DNA of 64,000 nucleotides from Photobacterium rosenbergii (GCF_003026455.1 NZ_PYMB01000001.1:682001-746000); one strand, 5' to 3'. Shown: positions 19,901-28,992, counted from the stretch's first letter. Made by a program: numbers and translations. The notes: a model not told the origin generated them from the sequence alone.

Positions 19901-20215
19901 CGAGGTGATGCGCTTGATCCCCGAGACGGTTTCCAGTGCCTCTTCTATCTTTATCGCAATCCCTTCTTCTGCCTGGACAGGGTCGCCACTGTCGTAGGTG
20001 ACAGAAACGGTAACGACACTCGGCTCGAGGCTTGGGAACGCTTCTTTGCGCAGGCTGTTTATCGAGAACAGGCCAACGAGGATCACACCGACCATTAGGA
20101 GGTTGGCAGCAACCGGGTTCTGCGCGAACCAGGCAATTATCCCTTTGTGCTGATAGCTTGAAGCTTGATTGCTTTCCAGGTGATCGCTTTTAGCGTTCGG
20201 GTTGGTACGGCTCAT
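16988..20215 (-). CDS. RND-family efflux pump inner-membrane protein
   Basis: 1075 residues, the size and layout of AcrB/MexB-type (HAE1) or related permeases. A first TM segment (about 38-55, AANLLMVGVILVG) is followed by a large porter domain, a membrane block (about 360-520) with the proton-relay aspartates in GIVVDDAVVVGE, a second porter domain and a final membrane block (about 900-1040). The tail contains three near-repeats LPQKA/LPQKV/LPQNN encoded by a 15-bp DNA repeat. It starts 1 bp after the adaptor stop and forms the pump of a tripartite system. The substrate is unknown. Confidence 0.95.
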   Translation of the reverse strand: MSRTNPNAKSDHLESNQASSYQHKGIIAWFAQNPVAANLLMVGVILVGLFSINSLRKEAFPSLEPSVVTVSVTYDSGDPVQAEEGIAIKIEEALETVSGIKRITSTSDANGSHVSIEKESSYSLDTLLDDVKTKVDAINNLPVEADNPVIDKARMQDHALWIQLYGDTDRGTLQDLAEQLKSDLLSKSAIRDLEIKAKIDPMISVEVNEAKLQAYNLTLSDVSSAINAESSTSIATSLRNGDKTVRLKVSEQAYEIEDFKAIPVVTTDNGSQVLLGDIAKVTDGFEEDTFNLSRYNQQSAMGIQIVMDEYSDVINIVEQAEQVIETWKGSHLLPENVEIESWYDKSTMIKDRLTLLVKNALTGIALVFIVLALFLNIRVAFWVAASLPFVFCGTLFFMTDSFMGLTINEMTTFGFIMALGIVVDDAVVVGESIYSTRRSEGDTLKSTIIGTHKVAAPTIFGVLTTVVAFVSIALVDGNMGQIYAQFGSVVAICLLLSLVESKLILPSHLAHVNTQRSENPGIWSRIQQKAEAGLDWFNFRVYKRVITQALRLRYAVVLGFIALFILVIGMPFTGAVRVAFFPDIAGDTVTAEISMFNDASFGQTQTNLLVLEANAIEVDEKLRATYGGSESAISSVQIIAEEDKSGKVTIELSGDAPYNSDEFADIWLATSEHMEGVKKLKVLSMMEMVDAFKAELKANDEVLLKEAANKLKGQLQAIAGVSGIDDNLDLGEPQYRFELTDQGRALGMDTSTLAQQVLQSFGGDIVQRFQRGKDEVKVRVRYPEEDRQTLADISASRVRTPDGKVVPLTAVANVYSDYQQSEITRIDNQRAVYITAVVNKDVIASNELVSQLQNSIVKELNADYPTVKIDFTGEAEQQKESTDSMQSTFVLALVMIFALLAIPLKSYIQPLIIMVAIPFGIVGAILGHWFNDLTLSILSLNGILALSGVVVNDSLLLVSRFNELIKNQSLSVKEAIEQACTGRLRAVLLTSVTTFAGLSPLLSETSMQAQFLIPAAAALGYGILFATVITLVLTPSLLMIQHDAKQLLGTVMRKLLPQKALPQKVLPQNNQPEMA
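17010..17054. repeat. Three 15-bp tandem repeats at the end of the RND gene
   Basis: TTTTGCGGTAAAACT, TTTTGCGGTAAAGCC and TTTTGCGGTAATAAT run head to tail. Each encodes (minus strand) about five residues LPQK-like, so the protein tail can grow or shrink without a frameshift. Confidence 0.8.
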
Positions 20216-20216
20216 C

Positions 20217-21503
20217 TTACCCTTCTCCCGACTCTGTTAATGAGGCGGATGCTTTGTCCGCTGCATATTGTGCAGCTTGGGCTTCATTGCTTTCTTGCAT
20301 TAAGGTCGGCGACACCTTCATGCCGACTTTGAAATTACTCAATGGGCGCAGTACCACTTGCACGGCATCGCCCGCTTGGGTCGGCTCGACATAAATGTGC
20401 TGTTGGCGTTCGAACACAGGTGATGCAGGTGCTTTGGCAAGTACGCCTTGTGCGTCAACGGTCCAGATCTCCCCTTGCTGCGAGAGTGCCGAAGCCGGCA
20501 GCTGCCACAGATTATCGACGTCATCGCCTTGGATAGTGGCTGACACAAAAGTTCCAGGGAACAGGGGCTGTTCTTGCTCGAGCGGCTTGTCGACCACCAA
20601 CACGATGGAGCGCTGGCGGGTTTGCTGGGTGACATATTGATAGCTGCGCTCCACGCTTGCCTGCCACTCAACATCCCCCGTACTGTTGGTCAGTGTTGCG
20701 GTCCATTGATCTTGGTCATCGTGTTGCGGTAGGTTGGCCCATTGTTGCTCAGAGAGCGGAATTTCAATTTCAAATCGATCAATACTGTACAGCGTGGCAA
20801 GGTTAGTGCCTATGCCAAGGTAACTACCTGGCTGAATATCACGGCTGACGACGACACTGTCGAACGGCGCACGGATTTCGGTATTGGCCAAGTCTTCTTC
20901 GGCCTTCACCAGTGCCTGCTGCGCGTTTGCAAGTTTGGCTTGTGCGCTGGCCAGTTGTGGCTCGCGCAATACCAACGGTGAGTTCGGAGCCCCAGTCAGG
21001 CCTGAACGCTGCCATTCAGAACGCGCTTGCTCACCTTGGCGCTGCTCTTCAAGCAGTGCTTGTGTGGCAGAAGCGACATCTGATTTTGCTTGGGTAACAG
21101 CTTGCTCATAGGACGTGGTATCCAGCTTTGCCAATAACTCCCCTTCCTTCACCGTGGCGCCGACTTCGAAGGCATCAGATAACCATTCAACCCGGCCACT
21201 GACCTCACTGGCAAACGCCAGTTCATAGCGTGGTTTTGCCTCACCGTAGCCAATGATTTGTGCTTGGTAGCTCGCGGCCTGGGTAAGCTGCACCCCAACC
21301 TGAGACAGGGCTTGCTGCATGGCTTTTTCGTCCATTGCCTGCCAATTGATAATGTCTTCATTTTTTGTGGTTGCCTTGGCCGGAGTGGCTTGGGCCGCCT
21401 GTGCCATTTGGCTACCGTTGTAGGCTACGACGGCAAAGATAGAGCTTGCTGCCGCCAGTGTGATGGTTAAGGTAATGGCACTCTTTTTTAGTGTGGTTTT
21501 CAT
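20217..21503 (-). CDS. RND efflux membrane fusion protein
   Basis: 428 residues, HlyD/AcrA-type adaptor. An N-terminal membrane anchor (about 10-30), a biotinyl-lipoyl half (about 90-120) with VSGRVEWLSDAFEVGATVKEG, a coiled-coil hairpin (about 125-205), and the paired half with IRAPFDSVVVSRDIQPGSYLG are visible. It overlaps the outer-membrane gene by 4 bp at its start and abuts the pump gene at its end, so all three are translationally coupled. Confidence 0.93.
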   Translation of the reverse strand: MKTTLKKSAITLTITLAAASSIFAVVAYNGSQMAQAAQATPAKATTKNEDIINWQAMDEKAMQQALSQVGVQLTQAASYQAQIIGYGEAKPRYELAFASEVSGRVEWLSDAFEVGATVKEGELLAKLDTTSYEQAVTQAKSDVASATQALLEEQRQGEQARSEWQRSGLTGAPNSPLVLREPQLASAQAKLANAQQALVKAEEDLANTEIRAPFDSVVVSRDIQPGSYLGIGTNLATLYSIDRFEIEIPLSEQQWANLPQHDDQDQWTATLTNSTGDVEWQASVERSYQYVTQQTRQRSIVLVVDKPLEQEQPLFPGTFVSATIQGDDVDNLWQLPASALSQQGEIWTVDAQGVLAKAPASPVFERQQHIYVEPTQAGDAVQVVLRPLSNFKVGMKVSPTLMQESNEAQAAQYAADKASASLTESGEG

Positions 21504-22882
21504 GCGTTGACTCCCAAGCCTAGGGCTAGGCCTAAATCAATTCGGTTCAATAGTCGTTGGTAGGTGGTATTGGTCAGCTGTGCTTCGACGTCATAGGCTT
21601 GGCGCTGGACGGTCAGCAAATCGAAGATATCAACCAGCCCCTGGCGGTATTTCTCTTCATAGCTCACGACACTGCGCTTGGCGCTGGTTAAAGAAGTGCT
21701 TAAATGTTGTTGTTGCTGTGCCAGCGCGCTTTCTTGGCCAATGGCATTCTCAACTTCGTTCACGGCGGTCAGCAGGGTTTCCTGATAAGCCCAATAGCTT
21801 TGCTCTGTTGTCAACTCGGCAATTTCCGCATTCGCTTTGAGTTTGCCGCCTTGGAATAACGGCGCAGAGATTTGGCCCAATGCCGTCCATAACGGGTTGG
21901 CAAACAGCGCTTCGCTTGGTGTCTCAGCCATATCTTTCAGGCTGGCAGACAAGCTAAATGACGGCAGCATGGCTTTGTAGGCCGCATCGGTTCTTAAGCT
22001 TTCGGCTTCGATATTGAAAAAGGCTTGCTGTAAATCCGGGCGGCCGGAGAGATCTTGCACTGACATTGAGTCCAAGGGGTTAAGGATTTGGGGAAAGTCT
22101 GCCGCAACCTGGATATCGGTAACCGGTGCGTTCAGCTCACCGGTTAGCAATAGCAGGCTGCGTTTGCTTTGCGCGAGGTTCTCTTGGTACTGGGCGACCG
22201 TAGCCCGAGTTGAGGCTGTGTTAGTTTTGGCATTATCTAACTCTTCCAATGTGCCCAGCCCGACCTGATAACGCTCGAGTACCAATGTCTCGTTGTTCTC
22301 TAGGATGGCCAAGCGACGCTGCTCGATATCCAGCAACTGCTGGTTAACGCTGATCTCAAGCCAGCCACGCATAATGTTTGCGGCTAAAAGGTTGGTGGCA
22401 TTTTGCAAGTTGGCTTGGTTGGCGGCGACATCTTTTTGTGAGGCCGCAGTAACATCAGACAGGCGCTGCCAGACATCCAGCTCCCAACTGACAGTAAGGT
22501 CGGCATTGTAGCTTTCGTTACTGCCTTCTGTTTTCTCGCTCGAGAAACCTGCCGTTAGAGTTGGCAGTTGGTCGGCAAAGCTGATCCCCTCTTGGGCATA
22601 GGCAATCTTCAGCGCCACAATACTTTGTTGCAGGCTTGGGTTATTGGCAAACGCTGTGGTTAAGTATTGCTCCAGTTCTGGCACATTGATCAGATCGGTG
22701 ATCCGGTTAGGAGCTTGATGGCTCCCCAGCGCTCGCGGTGTTTGCTCAACCCGCTCATCAAGTTGCTGGATGGCGATGTTTTGGCTGTTGTTGGCTTGCG
22801 TTGCAAAGTCGGCTTCCCCTGTTGTTGCGCAGCCTGCTAAGCCGAGCAATATCAGTGAAGCCAATGAATATCGAAACGTCAT
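21500..22882 (-). CDS. Outer-membrane efflux lipoprotein (NodT/TolC family)
   Basis: 460 residues. A lipoprotein signal ends in LLGLAGC (Cys18), and the two OEP-type repeats (about 75-270 and 290-455) form the long alpha-barrel; AELTTEQSYWAYQETLLTAVNEVE-like coiled-coil sequence is visible. It is the first gene of the efflux operon, followed by the adaptor (4-bp overlap), pump and two-component genes, so the operon carries a complete tripartite system plus its regulators. Confidence 0.93.
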   Translation of the reverse strand: MTFRYSLASLILLGLAGCATTGEADFATQANNSQNIAIQQLDERVEQTPRALGSHQAPNRITDLINVPELEQYLTTAFANNPSLQQSIVALKIAYAQEGISFADQLPTLTAGFSSEKTEGSNESYNADLTVSWELDVWQRLSDVTAASQKDVAANQANLQNATNLLAANIMRGWLEISVNQQLLDIEQRRLAILENNETLVLERYQVGLGTLEELDNAKTNTASTRATVAQYQENLAQSKRSLLLLTGELNAPVTDIQVAADFPQILNPLDSMSVQDLSGRPDLQQAFFNIEAESLRTDAAYKAMLPSFSLSASLKDMAETPSEALFANPLWTALGQISAPLFQGGKLKANAEIAELTTEQSYWAYQETLLTAVNEVENAIGQESALAQQQQHLSTSLTSAKRSVVSYEEKYRQGLVDIFDLLTVQRQAYDVEAQLTNTTYQRLLNRIDLGLALGLGVNA

Positions 22883-22924
22883 TGATGCTATCTCCCACTA
22901 AGACGCGGATAAGATAACGGCACG

Positions 22925-22945
22925 GGGGTTAAGAAGGGGTTAAGA
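22925..22945 (-). promoter_or_regulatory. Candidate response-regulator site upstream of the efflux operon
   Basis: GGGGTTAAGA at 22925-22934 and 22936-22945, direct repeats with an 11-bp period, the spacing bound by OmpR/PhoB-class dimers. It lies 43-63 bp upstream of the first gene of the operon. Binding by the operon's own response regulator is an inference. Confidence 0.55.
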
Positions 22946-22973
22946 CGAAAATACTTGCAGAGATTCATATCTC

Positions 22974-23825
22974 ATGTACTTTGTCACGCTCGAACCATTG
23001 CTAATGACAACAATACGGTCAACTATGCCAAGTAAAGACATCAAATTTATCGCCGTCGATATGGACGGAACCTTACTCGATGAAAATAGCCAGCTCCCTG
23101 CTGAGTTTTATTCGGTTTACCAGCAACTAGAGCAACGCGATATTATTTTTGCTGCTGCATCGGGTCGTCAGTATTACAGCTTGATGGAGACTTTCGCACC
23201 GGTAAGCGAAGATATGATGTTTATTGCTGAAAATGGCACCATGGTGATGCATCAAGGTAAAGAACTGTACCGCTGCGAAATCGACAAAGCGTCTATATCA
23301 GCAATTATTCAGCAGGCACGGGCAATCGACGGAGCGCACATCGTTTTGTGTGGTACCCAATCAGCCTATATTGAAACCGAGGATCCACAGGCACTGAAAG
23401 AGTTTTCGAAATACTACCACCGTTGTCAGTATGTCAGCGACCTCTTAGCTGTCGACGATGACTTTATTAAAGTCGCTATTTGTCATTTTAATGGTACTGA
23501 AGAACATGTCTTCCCAAGCTTTGAGCGCGAGTTTGGTCAGAGTCATCAGGTAGTAGTGAGTGCAAAAATCTGGCTTGATGTAATGAATGCCGAGGCTTCT
23601 AAAGGAGCTGCTATTGAACATTTACAGAACACGCTAGGTTTTAGCTATGAGCAGACCATGAGCTTTGGTGATTACCTTAATGATTTAGAAATGCTCAAAG
23701 CAAGCTACCACTCCTATGCCATGGATAATGCTCACCCGAAAGTAAAAGATATAGCGCGATTCTCAGCGCCAAGTCACCGCGATGCAGGGGTAATGACAGT
23801 AATAAAACGCGAACTACTCGATTAA
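22974..23825 (+). CDS. Cof-type HAD-superfamily phosphatase
   Basis: Up to 283 residues; the frame opens at 22974, but ATGs at 23004 and 23025 (giving MPSKDIK) are also possible and none has a clear ribosome site. The HAD motif I is DMDGTLLDE, motif II lies in FAAASGRQ, and motifs III/IV in EASKGAAIEHL and SFGDYLNDLEML. The cap domain (about 90-200) is of the C2 type of YidA/YbiV-like sugar-phosphate phosphatases. Its substrate is not determined by sequence. It is divergent from the efflux operon and ends at its own hairpin. Confidence 0.9.
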   Translation: MYFVTLEPLLMTTIRSTMPSKDIKFIAVDMDGTLLDENSQLPAEFYSVYQQLEQRDIIFAAASGRQYYSLMETFAPVSEDMMFIAENGTMVMHQGKELYRCEIDKASISAIIQQARAIDGAHIVLCGTQSAYIETEDPQALKEFSKYYHRCQYVSDLLAVDDDFIKVAICHFNGTEEHVFPSFEREFGQSHQVVVSAKIWLDVMNAEASKGAAIEHLQNTLGFSYEQTMSFGDYLNDLEMLKASYHSYAMDNAHPKVKDIARFSAPSHRDAGVMTVIKRELLD

Positions 23826-23841
23826 ATGTGGTTTCAAGTAG

Positions 23842-23873
23842 GCGGAGAGCCCTATCGCGCTCTCCGCTGTTTA
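23842..23873 (+). terminator. Terminator after the HAD phosphatase
   Basis: GCGGAGAGC, an 8-base loop and GCTCTCCGC form a 9-bp stem followed by TGTTTATAA. Weak T-run, strong stem. Confidence 0.6.
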
Positions 23874-23895
23874 TAAACCTAAGGGTGAAGACTAA

Positions 23896-24429
23896 TTAAT
23901 GACCATTGGGTGGCCACGGTCTGTGCTGCTCGGAATCAATCCATTCTGTTACCCATTGTGGCAATATCGGTGTATTCACCGGCTCATTCATCGCTTCGAG
24001 CAAATCTTGTGGTGAAACTAATCCTTTCTTTGACGTCACACCCGCCCGAATTAATACAGACGAACACGGTTTGCCGTCTACCCACATAGACTGCTCGACA
24101 TATAGCCATTTATCGTCCCAGCCTACACACTGGGAGTACATTTTTACCTTGTGGAACATATGGATGCGTTTTCTATAACGCACTGAACTGCCTGCTACTA
24201 CTAATGCCCACCGTTTTTTTGCCAGCACTTTCATTAACCCGCAGCGGATACCCAACTCAGTTCGACCCAAGTCATACAGGGTAAGCACCCGACCGTTATT
24301 CATTTCATTAAAAATATCGAGATCCCAGGGACGACAAGAGAATGAAATTTCACTCTTATCAGTAATGTGAACCGGGGAGTTACGCTTGGCTTGCCACATT
24401 ACTTTCGCTAGACGCATAAACGGGTACAT
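23896..24429 (-). CDS. Hotdog-fold acyl-CoA thioesterase-like protein
   Basis: 177 residues. DIFNEMNNGRVLTLYDLGRTEL (about 38-59) is the Asp/Asn-rich hotdog entry seen in 4-hydroxybenzoyl-CoA thioesterase-like proteins, here as DLDIFNEMNNGR. A conserved RYRKRIHMF and WVDGKPCSSVLIRAGV follow. It has no signal peptide and is likely a cytoplasmic thioesterase of broad acyl-CoA substrates. The start could also be the second Met. Its neighbours are unrelated. Confidence 0.75.
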   Translation of the reverse strand: MYPFMRLAKVMWQAKRNSPVHITDKSEISFSCRPWDLDIFNEMNNGRVLTLYDLGRTELGIRCGLMKVLAKKRWALVVAGSSVRYRKRIHMFHKVKMYSQCVGWDDKWLYVEQSMWVDGKPCSSVLIRAGVTSKKGLVSPQDLLEAMNEPVNTPILPQWVTEWIDSEQHRPWPPNGH

Positions 24430-24576
24430 ATTCAGCTCTTCCTTTAACTGTTATCTTTTTTATAAACCACTGACATATTGGATAATACTCACAACGGCAG
24501 GTACCACTATAGAGCAAAACATCTAAGTACCACGAATTATTGTTACCAAACTGTCGGCACCCGCTCATAATTCACG

Positions 24577-24610
24577 ATAAAAAAAGGCGAATCAAAAGAT
24601 TCGCCTTTTC
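24577..24610. terminator. Bidirectional terminator
   Basis: AAAAGGCGAATC, loop AAAA and GATTCGCCTTTT form a perfect stem. On the minus strand it ends with seven Ts; it ends the transcript of the RND/adaptor pair, which terminates just upstream of it at 24627. Confidence 0.9.
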
Positions 24611-24626
24611 CCTACTTGTACTTTTT

Positions 24627-27600
24627 TTAACTCTCAACGCTTACCCTAAAGAGCAAGGCGTAAAATAGTGGAATAACAACCAAGGTTAAGACTGTAGCAA
24701 ACAGCAAACCAAACATAATCGTCACAGCCATGCTCTTAAAGAACGGATCAATAAGTAAAGGTGCAACACCTAAAATAGTTGTCAGCGCCCCAAGCAATAC
24801 CGGCCTTGCTCGACTCATTGCTGCATCAATAATTGCAAAGTACGGAGGTTTGCCATCTGCGATCTCCATATCAGCTTGATCAACCAATACAATCGCATTC
24901 TTAACCATCATGCCAATCAAGCTTAGGAAGCCCAGTATCGCCATGAATTCAAACGGTGTTTGAAATGCGATCAAGCCAACTGTCACCCCTATAACGGCTA
25001 GAGGTGCGGTAAGCCAAATCACTAATGGTTGGCGGATAGCATTAAACATGAAGATCACCGACAGGATCATCGCAGCAAAGCCATAAGGCGCAGAGATGAC
25101 TAGCCCTTCATTGGCATCCTTCGATGCTTTATATTCCCCATACCAAATCAACTCATAACCCGCCGGCAAATCAATCGCTTCAATTTTAGCGCGAACAGTA
25201 TTGAACGCATCCGCAGTCAATACACCGGGTGCAGGATCGGCTTGTACCAAGATAGTCGGCACACGGTTGATACGGCGCAAAATAGCATTTTGATATACCA
25301 CGTTAACCGAATCGACCAATTGGCTTACCGGAATATATCCCCCCGCAGCAGAGCTAAACACGTCTGTATTTTCAACTGCACGTTGATGGTTGCGCTCGTG
25401 CTCTGGTGAACGAACAACGATAGGGATTAAGCTATCACCTTCTCGGTAAACACCGACATTGCGCCCAGATAATGTTTGAGCGATAGCCTGATTGATCTCT
25501 TGAGTGGTCAACCCAAAGCGTTGTGCTTTTTCCGGTGAATATACCGGGCTCAACACTGGCACTTGCTGACGCCAATCATCTTGTATCGCGATCAGATTCG
25601 TATCGGCATGCATGATTGCCTTGGCTTGCTCTGCCAGCTGACGTAATACATGGCTATCTGGTCCTTTGAAACCCGCTTCAATCTTTTTACCGCCACCTCG
25701 GCCTAACATAAACTTCCACACTTTAATGGAAGCATCCTGGTATTTAACCGACAGTTCATCCTGTAACTCAATCAACAGGGGCGCAATCTTGGTATAGTCA
25801 TCAATATCTATCAACAGCTGACCATAACTTGTGTTCCGTGCTTCCGGTGCATAAGTCAGCATAAACCGAAGCCCACCACCACCAATAAAGCTAGTGATGT
25901 TGGTTACCCCCTCTTTGGCTTTCACATCAGCTTCTATATTCGCAACGAACCGCTCTGTACGTTGAATATCAGAACCCTGAGGCAAATAGACATCAATGAC
26001 AAACTGTGCCCGTTGTGATTCAGGCATAAATCCTGGTGGAACATATCGCAAGCCATAAACCGATACAGCCAATAAAGCGACAAGCATAGATACGGTAGCG
26101 ATACGGTGCTTCAATACCCAAACCAATACCACTTTGTACATGGCCATCATCGGACTAATTTTAGTCTTACCCTTGGTGGCTTTTACTTTTAAAAAGTCAT
26201 GGCAAAGCATCGGGGTGACGGTAACAGCAAATACCCAACTCAAAAACATCGAGTAAAGGATCACCCAAAATAGTGAACCGGCGTATTCCCCCATATCAGA
26301 TGGCGAAAGGCCTATCGCACTGAAAGCAAAAATACCAACTACTGTACCGCCCAACAGCGGCCACTTTGTCGCGTCGACCACCTCTGTAACGACGGTTTCT
26401 CTATCTTGTTCTGGATCTTGCTGTAACCGGACCAAAATACCATCAGTGACCACAATCGCATTGTCCACCAGCATACCTAGAGCAATGATCAATGCCCCTA
26501 AGGAGATACGTTGCATGGCTATATCTTCGATGAACATGATACAAAGTGTGCCAGCAACAGTGAGCAATAGGACAAAGCCAATGATCAACCCTGAGCGTAA
26601 TCCCATAAACACTAATAGGACGATAAAAACGATCACAACGGCAGCAATTAAGTTATCGATAAAGTTCGCAACTGAGTCCCTTACCGAATCTGACTGCATT
26701 GAGATAACATGGAGTTCTACGCCTAGTGGCCTCTGGCCTTCTAGTTCAGCCAACCTTGCCTTAACCGCATCCCCCATATCAACAACATTACCCCCGGTCA
26801 CATTGGAGATACCAAAACCGACCGCTCGTTGACCGTTGTAGCGCATCAACATACTGGCCGGCTCTTGGTATCCTCGAGTCACCTTGGCAATATCACCAAG
26901 CCGCATGACCGTCTTGTCTGGCCCGACACCAATCTGCAAGTTTCGCAAATCATCAAACGAGCGAATATTGGAGACAGGAATGACCGGAATGCGCATCTCT
27001 TGCGAATCAATCGCACCTGCAACTGTCACCAAGTTTTGCTTTTGCAGAACTTGGAACACCTGCTCTGCCGATACCCCAAAGGAAGCTAGTCGCTCACTCG
27101 ATATCTCAACGAATATTGTTTCCTGACGTTCAGCCAAGGTCGCTGTTTTGGCTACCCCTGGAACCAACACCAATTCGCGACGCAAGCTATCAACATAATC
27201 CTGCAATTGTTTATCACTAAAACCTTCACCCGTTACAGCGAAGAACAGCGCATAAACATCAGCAAAGTCATCATTGACAATCGATGGGCTTGCTCCAGGT
27301 GGCAACAACCTCTGTGCATCAGCGACCTTACGCCGTAACTTATCCCATACTTGCTGTAAGTCAGCATTTGTTTTGGCAAACTCAAGTTTGATTTCCACCG
27401 TCACTTCTGACATGCCTTGCTTGGAAACCGACTTTACCTCTTTCAGCTCTTGCAGAGACTGAACCGCCCCTTCAATCACATCGGTGACTTCGTCAGAGAC
27501 TTCTTGTGCCGTTGCCCCTGAATAAGCGGTATTTATCACTGCTTGGCGGATGATAAACTCAGGATCTTCAAATCGGCCTAATTTTAGGTAGCTGATATAA

Positions 27601-27674
27601 CCACCGAGCAAAATCAAACCAATAAGAACCCAAACACTGGTGCGTTTAGCTAGCGTATAACGAGCAATGTTCAT
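24627..27674 (-). CDS. RND-family efflux pump inner-membrane protein (second system)
   Basis: 1015 residues, RND permease with the two membrane blocks (about 10-30 plus 330-530, and 850-1010). GMLVDNAIVVTDG has the proton-relay Asp, and a final block holds GMMVKNAIVLVDQ. It overlaps the adaptor stop by 4 bp. Only an adaptor is encoded with it, so it must borrow an outer-membrane factor such as TolC. The TetR-adaptor-pump layout is like MexJK/MexL of Pseudomonas. The substrate is unknown. Confidence 0.93.
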   Translation of the reverse strand: MNIARYTLAKRTSVWVLIGLILLGGYISYLKLGRFEDPEFIIRQAVINTAYSGATAQEVSDEVTDVIEGAVQSLQELKEVKSVSKQGMSEVTVEIKLEFAKTNADLQQVWDKLRRKVADAQRLLPPGASPSIVNDDFADVYALFFAVTGEGFSDKQLQDYVDSLRRELVLVPGVAKTATLAERQETIFVEISSERLASFGVSAEQVFQVLQKQNLVTVAGAIDSQEMRIPVIPVSNIRSFDDLRNLQIGVGPDKTVMRLGDIAKVTRGYQEPASMLMRYNGQRAVGFGISNVTGGNVVDMGDAVKARLAELEGQRPLGVELHVISMQSDSVRDSVANFIDNLIAAVVIVFIVLLVFMGLRSGLIIGFVLLLTVAGTLCIMFIEDIAMQRISLGALIIALGMLVDNAIVVTDGILVRLQQDPEQDRETVVTEVVDATKWPLLGGTVVGIFAFSAIGLSPSDMGEYAGSLFWVILYSMFLSWVFAVTVTPMLCHDFLKVKATKGKTKISPMMAMYKVVLVWVLKHRIATVSMLVALLAVSVYGLRYVPPGFMPESQRAQFVIDVYLPQGSDIQRTERFVANIEADVKAKEGVTNITSFIGGGGLRFMLTYAPEARNTSYGQLLIDIDDYTKIAPLLIELQDELSVKYQDASIKVWKFMLGRGGGKKIEAGFKGPDSHVLRQLAEQAKAIMHADTNLIAIQDDWRQQVPVLSPVYSPEKAQRFGLTTQEINQAIAQTLSGRNVGVYREGDSLIPIVVRSPEHERNHQRAVENTDVFSSAAGGYIPVSQLVDSVNVVYQNAILRRINRVPTILVQADPAPGVLTADAFNTVRAKIEAIDLPAGYELIWYGEYKASKDANEGLVISAPYGFAAMILSVIFMFNAIRQPLVIWLTAPLAVIGVTVGLIAFQTPFEFMAILGFLSLIGMMVKNAIVLVDQADMEIADGKPPYFAIIDAAMSRARPVLLGALTTILGVAPLLIDPFFKSMAVTIMFGLLFATVLTLVVIPLFYALLFRVSVES

Positions 27675-28825
27675 TGCTGGCCCTCGTGAACCACCCAGCT
27701 CGTAGTTACTCCCAAACTACTTGCCGTCTGCATCGGGCGAACTTCCATCCCTTCCACCAAACTCGACACACCAGCAACAACCACTTGCTCACCAGTCTTC
27801 AAGTTTTGGGTGATAGCCACTCGGTCTCGGCTCAAGGCCCCTACTTCTACATATCGCTTATTGACAGTATTGTCTTCAGCTACAACCCACACGTATTGCT
27901 TGCCTTGGTTATCTGGTACCACAGCAATTAAAGGCACAGTAATCATCGAGTGTTGACTCATATCGCCGGTCTCTGCTGGGACCACCTTTACCGTCATACC
28001 TGGCAAGACCCGATAGTCTTGGACATCCTTGAAGGCCAACACAACTGGATAGGTTTGACTTACTGGGTCAGCCTGAGTCGCGAATGTTTTCAACGACAGA
28101 TCAAAAAGATGATTTGGAATACCATTAATTTCGGCTTTGGCCTCCGTACCGCTCACACTCGATAACATCACGCTATCTGGTATGTGAATGACAACCTCAA
28201 GATCATCAATGTTGTGAAGCGTAAATACCGGATTATTCGCTTGCATTTGCACGAAATTATTAACATATCGACGACCAATAATGCCATCGAACGGAGCCTC
28301 TATACGTGTGTAATCTAATTGACGCTGCGCTTCATCACGTCGATTTTTCGCCAAGTTATAGCGAGTGGTGATTTCGTCCAGTTGGCTTTTTGAAATGGCT
28401 TTACTCTTGTCATAAATCGCTTTTGCGCGTAAAAATTCAGCTTCTGTGTTATTCAGCTCTAACTTTGCCGAAGCCAACGCCGTGGTTGCATCCCGGGAAT
28501 CAAGGCGAGCCAGTAGTTGCCCTTTCTTAACTTTATCCCCCTCACTGACAAGTAACTCTGTCAACCTACCACCCACACGAAAAGCTAACTCAGCTCGCTC
28601 AGCGGCCCGAACAACGCCATTGAAACTCAGGTGATCGCCACGAGTTGCTGACACTACTTCAGTCAGTGCAGGCCTTACAGTAGGCCTAGTTTCCTTTGAA
28701 GCCATTTCAAGTTGTGTGGGTTCTTGACCACAGCCAAACAACGTCAGACCAGCAAAAGCGAGACTTACAGACACAGCCAGAGCCTTTAACGAATATCTCT
28801 CAAATACTTTATGTATGTTTTCCAT
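27671..28825 (-). CDS. RND membrane fusion lipoprotein
   Basis: 384 residues from the ATG at 28825, which has AGAGGAGG 5 bases upstream; a longer frame upstream has no ribosome site. The lipobox ends at LTLFGC (Cys32). HlyD-like halves VGGRLTELLVSEGDKVKKGQ and IEAPFDGIIGRRYVNNFVQ surround a short coiled coil (about 125-190). It is translationally coupled to the pump. TetR control through the palindrome in the promoter is likely. Confidence 0.93.
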   Translation of the reverse strand: MENIHKVFERYSLKALAVSVSLAFAGLTLFGCGQEPTQLEMASKETRPTVRPALTEVVSATRGDHLSFNGVVRAAERAELAFRVGGRLTELLVSEGDKVKKGQLLARLDSRDATTALASAKLELNNTEAEFLRAKAIYDKSKAISKSQLDEITTRYNLAKNRRDEAQRQLDYTRIEAPFDGIIGRRYVNNFVQMQANNPVFTLHNIDDLEVVIHIPDSVMLSSVSGTEAKAEINGIPNHLFDLSLKTFATQADPVSQTYPVVLAFKDVQDYRVLPGMTVKVVPAETGDMSQHSMITVPLIAVVPDNQGKQYVWVVAEDNTVNKRYVEVGALSRDRVAITQNLKTGEQVVVAGVSSLVEGMEVRPMQTASSLGVTTSWVVHEGQQ

Positions 28826-28923
28826 AGCATCCTCCTCTTGGGAAAGGAAAAAAGTCGCCCTTTTGAGGCGATCAAAATCTGTACAGCAAATTTTGGCGGA
28901 TTCTAGTTCAGGAATACCCAAAA

Positions 28924-28941
28924 GTAAACTCATGAGTTTAC
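28924..28941. promoter_or_regulatory. Candidate TetR operator (18-bp perfect palindrome)
   Basis: GTAAACTCATGAGTTTAC is fully self-complementary and lies between the divergent adaptor-pump pair and the tetR gene, 51 bp from the tetR ATG. It is the expected operator of the TetR protein. Confidence 0.75.
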
Positions 28942-28992
28942 CTTATGACAATACGTTGCTAAACTCAGTGAAAACCATCACGGAATGAATTA

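Noticed and set aside
26446..26832. 128-residue antisense frame in the second RND gene
   Set aside because: It mirrors the pump coding frame and shows no family features.
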